Program-made: the position numbers and the translations under genes
Notes under the pieces: model-generated
Database searches by the model: none
What the model was told of the DNA's origin: nothing
Seen by the model: only the letters and a program-made list of their open reading frames with translations
DNA from: an uncultured Streptococcus sp.
GTDB taxonomy: Bacteria; Bacillota; Bacilli; Lactobacillales; Streptococcaceae
Direction: 5' to 3'
Assembly: GCA_916048115.1 (NCBI GenBank)
Contig: CAJZGQ010000033.1
Coordinates: forward strand, 1-10,338
Length of the DNA stretch: 10,338 bases
Shown here: piece after piece, positions 5,732 through 10,338 of the stretch
How the letters are laid out: each line of letters opens with the position of its first letter
How positions within the stretch are numbered: the first letter of the stretch is position 1

Positions 5732-7243
5732 ATGAGTGAAAAAACGAAAAAAGGATTTAAGATGCCTTCATCTTTTTCCGTATTGTTGATCATCATTGCC
5801 ATTATGGCAGTGTTAACTTGGATCATTCCAGCTGGTCAATACAAAGTTGACGATGCAGGTGCTATCATTGCAGGTAGTTATGAATCTGTAAAAGCACATC
5901 CTCAAGGGATTTGGGATATCTTGATGGCTCCAATCAATGCGATGCTTGGTAAAGCACCAACCAGTGCAGCGATTGACGTAGCCTTCTTCATCTTGATGGT
6001 CGGTGGTTTCCTTGGAGTTGTGAACGAAACAGGTACCCTTGATGTAGGGATTGCTTCTATCGTTCGCAAATACAAAGGCCGCGAAAAAATGTTGATCTTG
6101 ATCTTGATGCCATTGTTTGCCCTTGGTGGTACAACTTATGGTATGGGTGAAGAAACTATGGCCTTCTATCCACTTCTTGTTCCTGTTATGATGTCTGTTG
6201 GTTTTGACAGCTTGACAGGGGTAGCTATTATCCTCTTAGGATCACAAATCGGATGTTTGGCGTCGACATTGAACCCATTTGCGACAGTTATCGCTTCTGA
6301 TACTGCAGGTATCTCAAGTGCTTCAGGTCTCTTGCTCCGTGTAATCTTCTGGATCGTATTGACAGGACTTAGCACCTACTATGTATACCGTTATGCAGAT
6401 AAGGTTCAAAAAGACCCAACCAAATCTCTCACTTATGCAACTCGTGAAGAAGATTTGAAACACTTCAACGTAGAAAGTGGCGAAGAAATCCCTTCACAAA
6501 TGAACAAGAAACAAAAACGTGTCTTGCTCGTCTTCATTTCGACATTCGTCATCATGGTTGCTGGATTTATCCCATTCAAAGATTTGGGTATTAAATTCTT
6601 TGAAAACTTTAACGAATCTCTTCATAAAGTTCCAGTGCTTGGTCAATTGATCGGTAACACAGATGCTCTTGGTACATGGTACTTCCCTCAAACAGCTATG
6701 CTCTTTGCCTTCATGGGAATCCTTGTTGGTATCATTTATGGCTTGAAAGAAGATAAAATCATTTCATCCTTCATGAATGGTGCAGCTGACCTCTTGAGTG
6801 TTGCTCTTATCGTAGCAGTAGCACGTGGTATCCAAGTCATCATGAACGACGGTATGATCACTGCAACAATTCTTCACTGGGGTGAAGAAGGACTGAAAGG
6901 TCTTTCATCTCAATTATTCATTGTCTTGACTTACATTTTCTACTTGCCAATGTCATTCTTGATCCCATCATCATCTGGTCTTGCCAGCGCAACAATGGGT
7001 ATCATGGCACCTCTTGGTAAATTCGTCAATGTACCAGGTAGCTTGATTGTTACAGCTTACCAATCTGCATCTGGTGTCTTGAACTTGATCGCACCAACTT
7101 CAGGTATCGTAATGGGAGCTCTTGCTCTTGGACGTGTTGACTTGAGTGCATGGTGGAAATTCATGGGTAAATTGGTCGTAGCGATTGTTGTGATCACTAT
7201 TGCCCTTCTTCTACTAGGAACTGTGGTTCCATTCTTGCAATAG
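5732..7243 (+). CDS. arcD: Arginine/ornithine antiporter
   Basis: Integral membrane exchanger, 503 residues, bringing in arginine against ornithine. It belongs to the YfcC/ArcD type of carriers, not to the APC-type antiporter of Pseudomonas. Hydrophobic segments lie at about 14-34, 83-98, 119-135, 144-156, 163-180, 199-217, 263-281, 318-337, 352-370, 393-412, 419-428, 436-463 and 479-500, with a charged cytoplasmic-type loop at about 220-262. Two similar Ser/Gly-rich re-entrant-like stretches, residues 170-195 (GSQIG.LASTLNPFATVIAS) and 411-429 (IPSSSGLASATMG), plus N451-L-I-A-P-T-S-G458, are typical of this superfamily's substrate site. G137-M-G-E-E-T142 is another conserved motif. The start follows AGGAGG (5719-5724) by 7 nt. 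Codon bias is high. arcT starts 17 bp after its stop, so the two are cotranscribed. Confidence 0.93.
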   Translation: MSEKTKKGFKMPSSFSVLLIIIAIMAVLTWIIPAGQYKVDDAGAIIAGSYESVKAHPQGIWDILMAPINAMLGKAPTSAAIDVAFFILMVGGFLGVVNETGTLDVGIASIVRKYKGREKMLILILMPLFALGGTTYGMGEETMAFYPLLVPVMMSVGFDSLTGVAIILLGSQIGCLASTLNPFATVIASDTAGISSASGLLLRVIFWIVLTGLSTYYVYRYADKVQKDPTKSLTYATREEDLKHFNVESGEEIPSQMNKKQKRVLLVFISTFVIMVAGFIPFKDLGIKFFENFNESLHKVPVLGQLIGNTDALGTWYFPQTAMLFAFMGILVGIIYGLKEDKIISSFMNGAADLLSVALIVAVARGIQVIMNDGMITATILHWGEEGLKGLSSQLFIVLTYIFYLPMSFLIPSSSGLASATMGIMAPLGKFVNVPGSLIVTAYQSASGVLNLIAPTSGIVMGALALGRVDLSAWWKFMGKLVVAIVVITIALLLLGTVVPFLQ

Positions 7244-7260
7244 AATAAAGTAGGTGTTTC

Positions 7261-8595
7261 ATGAAAAAAAGAATTAAGGACGATGTGAAAGAGCAGTTTT
7301 TAAACTCTCTTCAAACCATCATTTCTTACCCTTCTGTGTTAAATGAAGGGGAAAATGGAACACCGTTTGGACAAGCTATCCAAAATGTCCTAGAAAAAAC
7401 CTTAGAGCTTGCTCAAGAATTAGGTTTTCAAACTTATATAGATCCTGAAGGATACTATGGATATGCAGAGATCGGTCAGGGGGAAGAACTCCTGGCCGTT
7501 CTTTGTCACTTGGATGTTGTTCCAGCCGGTGATCTAAAAGATTGGCAAACGCCACCCTTTGAAGCAACCATTGTCGGTGATTATTTGGTAGGTCGTGGTG
7601 TGCAGGATGATAAGGGGCCGTCACTTGCTGCTCTCTATGCAGTTAAGAGTTTGCTGGATGATGGCATCCAGTTTACCAAACGAATCCGCTTTATCTTTGG
7701 GACGGATGAAGAAACCTTGTGGCGGTGTATGAACCGCTACAATCAAATGGAAGAACAAGCAGATCTTGGGTTTGCACCAGATTCTTCTTTCCCATTAACC
7801 TATGCTGAAAAGGGCTTGTTACAAGTGAAATTGCATGGTCCGGGTTGGGATGATCTTCCCTTACAGGCTGGTCAGGCCCTCAATGTTGTTCCAGACAAGG
7901 CGACCTATGCTGGTCATCGTTTGGAGGAGTTGCTTCCTGTTTTGGATCAAAGTGGGGTTCAGTATAGCCAAACAGAAGATTCTGTAACGGTTATGGGAGT
8001 TTCCAAGCACTCCAAAGATGCAGCCGAAGGAGTGAATGCCATTGTCGGTTTAGCGGAAAGTCTGTCCCTCATCCAACCCCACCCAGCCTTGCTCTTTATT
8101 GCAGATGCTGTTGGTGAGGATGCAACTGGAGAAGCCCTATTTGGAAAAACTACAGATGAACCAAGTGGGGATCTTTCCTTCAACCTTGCGACCCTTGTGA
8201 TCGATCAAGAGCAATCGGAAATTGGAATTGATATTCGAATTCCAGTCCTAGCAGATAAGGAGAATTTAGTAGCTCGTCTGCAAGAAATTGCGGCTAGCTA
8301 TAAGTTGGAGTATGAAGAATTTGACTATTTGGCTCCTTTATATGTACCGCTAGATAGTCCTTTAGTCAGCTCTTTGATGGCCGTCTACCAGGAAGAAACC
8401 GGGGATAGGACACCAGCCATGTCTTCAGGTGGTGCGACATTTGCGCGAACTATGGAAAACTGTGTAGCTTTCGGCGCTCTTTTCCCAGGTGCAGAACAGA
8501 CCGAGCACCAGGCCAATGAACGAGCAAAAATTGACGATCTCTACGCTGCGATGGAAATCTATCGAGAAGCCATTCAGCGCCTAGCGACAAAATAA
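7261..8595 (+). CDS. arcT: M20-family dipeptidase-like metallopeptidase (ArcT)
   Basis: Predicted cytoplasmic zinc dipeptidase of the PepV/Sapep type, 444 residues. Metal and catalytic motifs: H83-L-D85 in C-H-L-D-V-V-P, D116-D117-K-G-P120 in G-R-G-V-Q-D-D-K-G, E150-E151 in F-G-T-D-E-E-T, D174 in A-P-D-S-S-F-P, and H417 in T-E-H-Q-A-N-E near the C-terminus. All metal ligands of the family look present, so activity is expected. The name arcT was first used for a putative transaminase elsewhere; this protein is not one. Releasing arginine from peptides for the ADS is a plausible role, inferred from context only. The start has the short-spaced ribosome site AGGTG (7252-7256). Codon use is visibly less biased than in arcA-arcD, so lower expression is likely. 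It is cotranscribed with arcD and ends in the shared terminator. Confidence 0.88.
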   Translation: MKKRIKDDVKEQFLNSLQTIISYPSVLNEGENGTPFGQAIQNVLEKTLELAQELGFQTYIDPEGYYGYAEIGQGEELLAVLCHLDVVPAGDLKDWQTPPFEATIVGDYLVGRGVQDDKGPSLAALYAVKSLLDDGIQFTKRIRFIFGTDEETLWRCMNRYNQMEEQADLGFAPDSSFPLTYAEKGLLQVKLHGPGWDDLPLQAGQALNVVPDKATYAGHRLEELLPVLDQSGVQYSQTEDSVTVMGVSKHSKDAAEGVNAIVGLAESLSLIQPHPALLFIADAVGEDATGEALFGKTTDEPSGDLSFNLATLVIDQEQSEIGIDIRIPVLADKENLVARLQEIAASYKLEYEEFDYLAPLYVPLDSPLVSSLMAVYQEETGDRTPAMSSGGATFARTMENCVAFGALFPGAEQTEHQANERAKIDDLYAAMEIYREAIQRLATK

Positions 8596-8630
8596 AAAGT
8601 TTGGAAACTTAGTTTCCAAACTTTTTATTT
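8590..8630. terminator. Bidirectional terminator shared by arcT and argR
   Basis: The 19-nt arms 8590-8608 and 8612-8630 are exact reverse complements around the 3-nt loop TTA. Each strand ends in a T-run (TTTTTATTT). The TAA of arcT (8593-8595) is in the left arm, and the stop of argR (complement of 8625-8627) is in the right arm. The coding sequences are only 29 bp apart, so one hairpin ends both converging operons. Confidence 0.93.
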
Positions 8631-9095
8631 GCTAAAGAAGAAGGGTGGGGTGAATTCTTTTAATTTTTCAAAGCAATCCAAAGCTCCTTGGTTGTCTTCA
8701 CAGATGACCAAGCAGACATCGTCCCCACAGATAGTAGCTACAATTTGATCCAGTTCCAGTGCATCTAAGATAGCTCCAAAGGATTGGGCAAGCCCTGGAA
8801 GAGTTTTTACAACGACTTGGTTTTGAACGGGCCGCAACATGACTAAGGCATCTTCCATATACATCCGCAGGCGCTTTTCCCAACGGGAAGGAGCGATGGT
8901 GTTCATGGCATAGTAGGAACTATCCCCCTCGTTAATTTTCACTAGATTCAAGGATTTAACATCCCGTGAAAGGGTGGATTGGGTCACGAGAACCCCATTG
9001 GCTTCAAGGGCTTCTTGGAGTTCTTGTTGGGTATGAATCCTACGCTCAGAAATAATAGAGCGGATCAAGCGGTGTCGGCTTTCAATTTTATTCAT
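8625..9095 (-). CDS. argR: ArgR/ArcR arginine-responsive regulator
   Basis: Transcription regulator of 156 residues, normal ArgR/AhrC length, expected to act as an arginine-bound hexamer. The N-terminal winged helix-turn-helix spans about 5-55, with T38-Q-S-T-L-S-R-D-V-K47 as the recognition helix. After a linker at about 60-80, the C-terminal domain (about 85-150) carries the oligomerisation and arginine-binding motif I122-C-G-D-D126 within the segment [16 protein letters not shown]. Streptococci carry several ArgR paralogues; the copy beside the arc genes is called arcR in S. gordonii, and I recall it activating the ADS with arginine there. This is the likely partner of the ARG-box candidate at 2039-2056. 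It is last in the minus-strand unit. Its Shine-Dalgarno site AAAGGAG (complement of 9102-9108) overlaps the queA stop codon, so translation is probably coupled. Confidence 0.93.
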   Translation of the reverse strand: MNKIESRHRLIRSIISERRIHTQQELQEALEANGVLVTQSTLSRDVKSLNLVKINEGDSSYYAMNTIAPSRWEKRLRMYMEDALVMLRPVQNQVVVKTLPGLAQSFGAILDALELDQIVATICGDDVCLVICEDNQGALDCFEKLKEFTPPFFFSK

Positions 9096-9101
9096 GAGAG
9101 A

Positions 9102-9109
9102 CTCCTTTA
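9102..9109 (-). promoter_or_regulatory. argR ribosome binding site overlapping the queA stop codon
   Basis: Read on the minus strand, the queA stop TAA (9107-9109) runs directly into AAAGGAG (9102-9108), and the argR ATG follows 6 nt later. The same layout (stop inside the ribosome site, 11-bp gap) occurs between the small membrane protein and queA. Confidence 0.8.
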
Positions 9110-10135
9110 CTTGATGAACATAGCATCCCCAAAGCTGAAGAAGCGGTACCGTTCCTGAATAGCATGGTGGTATGCTTCTAAGGTTAATTCACGGCCAGCA
9201 AAGGCAGAAACCAACATGACTAAAGTTGATTTTGGAAGGTGGAAGTTGGTCGAAAAGGCATCGACTACTTTCCATTCATAACCCGGTTTAATGAAAATAT
9301 TGGTCCAGCCAGAATCGGCTTGGATATCACCTGCAAATTTATTTCCGATCGTTTCAAGCGTCCGGATAGAAGTTGTTCCAACAGCTACGATGCGTTTCCC
9401 TGCAGCTTTTACTTGACGAAGGGTCGCAGCAGCCTCTTCTGAAAGTTGGTAAAATTCAGAGTGCATCTCATGGTCTTCGAGATTGTCCACTGATACTGGA
9501 CGGAAGGTACCAAGCCCTACATGAAGGGTCAAGTAAACAAGATGAACACCCTTTGCTTCAATCTTTTGGAGCAATTCTTGGGTGAAATGTAGGCCTGCTG
9601 TTGGGGCTGCAGCAGAACCGTTTTCTTTAGCATAAACGGTTTGGTAGCGTTCGCGGTCAGCAAGCTTTTCGTGAATATAGGGAGGGAGTGGCATTTCGCC
9701 AAGACTTTCCAAGACTTCTAAAAAGATGCCTTGATAGTGGAAGCGAACGATACGGCCTCCGTGTTCCAATTCTTCCTCGACAGTGGCAGTCAATCGACCA
9801 TCTCCGAAGCTCACTGAAGCCCCTACTTTTAATCGTTTAGCAGGCTTTGCTAAGACTTCCCAACAGTCATCTTGGGTATTTTTGAGGAGAAGGAATTCGA
9901 CGTGACCACCTGTTTCTGGCTTGACGCCGTGAAGACGGGCAGGCAGTACGCGCGTATTGTTCATGACAAGAGCATCTCCTGGCTCCAATTCATCCAAAAT
10001 TGCATCAAAATGACGATCTTGGAATTGCCCTGTTTTTCGATCGAGGACCAAGAGTTTAGAGGCATCGCGTTTTTCAAGAGGGGTTTGGGCAATCAGTTCT
10101 TCAGGCAAATCAAAGTCAAAGTCGTTGGTATTCAT
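9107..10135 (-). CDS. queA: tRNA preQ1(34) S-adenosylmethionine ribosyltransferase-isomerase
   Basis: Cytoplasmic tRNA-modifying enzyme, 342 residues, the usual full length. It transfers and rearranges the ribosyl part of SAM onto preQ1 at tRNA position 34, giving epoxyqueuosine. Family motifs are intact: the N-terminal F6[11 protein letters not shown] with P19-L-E-K-R-D-A-S-K, N59-N-T-R-V-L-P-A-R67, A177-P-T-A-G-L-H-F184, H205-V-G-L-G-T-F-R-P213, and G253-T-T-S-I-R-T-L260. The start at 10135 has Shine-Dalgarno AAAAGGAG (complement of 10141-10148) 5 nt upstream. Its stop overlaps the argR ribosome site, and a 56-residue membrane protein ends 11 bp before its start, so the three form one unit. 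No metabolic link between queuosine and arginine catabolism is evident; the queA-argR order simply recurs in streptococcal ADS loci. Confidence 0.97.
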   Translation of the reverse strand: MNTNDFDFDLPEELIAQTPLEKRDASKLLVLDRKTGQFQDRHFDAILDELEPGDALVMNNTRVLPARLHGVKPETGGHVEFLLLKNTQDDCWEVLAKPAKRLKVGASVSFGDGRLTATVEEELEHGGRIVRFHYQGIFLEVLESLGEMPLPPYIHEKLADRERYQTVYAKENGSAAAPTAGLHFTQELLQKIEAKGVHLVYLTLHVGLGTFRPVSVDNLEDHEMHSEFYQLSEEAAATLRQVKAAGKRIVAVGTTSIRTLETIGNKFAGDIQADSGWTNIFIKPGYEWKVVDAFSTNFHLPKSTLVMLVSAFAGRELTLEAYHHAIQERYRFFSFGDAMFIK

Positions 10136-10146
10136 TTGCGCTCCTT

Positions 10147-10317
10147 TTATAATAAATTTGTGAGTAGATAGATGGCTGTCCCGATAGCTAAGAGTATCAG
10201 GCTGGTTCCCATCAAAAAGATCAGGACCTTGAGAATCTTTCTTTGGTGAATCAAGAAAGATAAGAGAAACACAAGGAGTCCGATCAAAAAAAAGATGAAT
10301 AATAGTGATACAATCAT
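10147..10317 (-). CDS. Small two-helix membrane protein, function unknown
   Basis: A 56-residue protein, too short for most ORF filters. Residues 3-23 ([20 protein letters not shown] region) and about 31-53 ([20 protein letters not shown] region) are two hydrophobic helices joined by the basic turn H24-Q-R-K-I-L-K30, which would lie in the cytoplasm by the positive-inside rule. I recognise no family. The stop TAA (10147-10149) overlaps the queA ribosome site, the spacing expected of a real gene in an operon. The ATG at 10317 lies 7 nt after a TATAAT box (minus strand), so it may be translated from a leaderless message. An in-frame ATG at 10326 would add three residues (MKG), but it overlaps the -10 box and could only be used from a longer transcript. 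The frame has no stop between that ATG and 10147, and base use resembles its neighbours. Confidence 0.68.
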   Translation of the reverse strand: MIVSLLFIFFLIGLLVFLLSFLIHQRKILKVLIFLMGTSLILLAIGTAIYLLTNLL

Positions 10318-10324
10318 ACCTTTC

Positions 10325-10333
10325 ATTATATCA
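10325..10333 (-). promoter_or_regulatory. Extended -10 of the small membrane protein-queA-argR unit
   Basis: On the minus strand TGA plus TATAAT (10333 down to 10325) is a perfect extended -10. The matching -35 would lie beyond the window end, so the promoter cannot be fully judged. The predicted start point coincides with the ATG at 10317. Confidence 0.5.
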
Positions 10334-10338
10334 CGAAT

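Noticed and set aside
1..10338. Previously undescribed multi-gene system, mobile element, CRISPR array or tRNA
   Set aside because: The gene set is the known streptococcal arginine deiminase locus. No direct repeat array, transposase, integrase, inverted terminal repeats or tRNA-like sequence was seen.

Overview
The window is a Streptococcus-type arginine deiminase (ADS) locus. The evidence is the protein sequences, the low-GC composition, Shine-Dalgarno sites of the AAGGAGG type, and a gene order (flp, arcA, arcB, arcC, arcD, arcT, then argR/arcR and queA facing them) that I know from oral streptococci of the sanguinis/gordonii/parasanguinis type. The species cannot be settled by eye. No mobile element, rRNA, tRNA or CRISPR array is visible.

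Layout. Positions 94-1161 (+) encode a membrane-anchored extracellular SxxK serine hydrolase related to class A beta-lactamases. It sits directly behind a promoter that leaves almost no 5' leader, and it ends in a clear terminator. Positions 1324-2013 (+) encode the Crp/Fnr-family regulator Flp, whose stop codon lies in the loop of its own terminator. A 237-bp AT-rich control region follows, with a good ARG-box candidate, two cre-like sites and an extended -10 promoter. Then come arcA (2251-3480), arcB (3564-4580), arcC (4663-5607), arcD (5732-7243) and arcT (7261-8595), all on +. On the minus strand, converging on arcT, are a 56-residue two-helix membrane protein (10147-10317), queA (9107-10135) and argR/arcR (8625-9095). 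These three are tightly packed and read in that order.

How the genes work together. ArcD exchanges external arginine for internal ornithine. ArcA hydrolyses arginine to citrulline and ammonia. ArcB phosphorolyses citrulline to ornithine and carbamoyl phosphate. ArcC moves the phosphate to ADP, giving ATP, ammonia and CO2. ArcT is an M20-family dipeptidase-like enzyme that could feed the pathway from peptides. Flp (oxygen/redox), ArgR (arginine) and CcpA (carbohydrate, through cre-like sites) are the likely regulators.

The core system is well known. The less ordinary points are in the non-coding architecture: two apparently leaderless genes, hairpins inside the arc operon (one a good intrinsic terminator between arcB and arcC), a perfect 25-bp palindrome ahead of arcD that suggests a separately controlled arcDT unit, a bidirectional terminator that contains both stop codons of the converging operons, and the small unannotated membrane protein at the head of the queA-argR unit. 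I did not find a novel multi-gene system.
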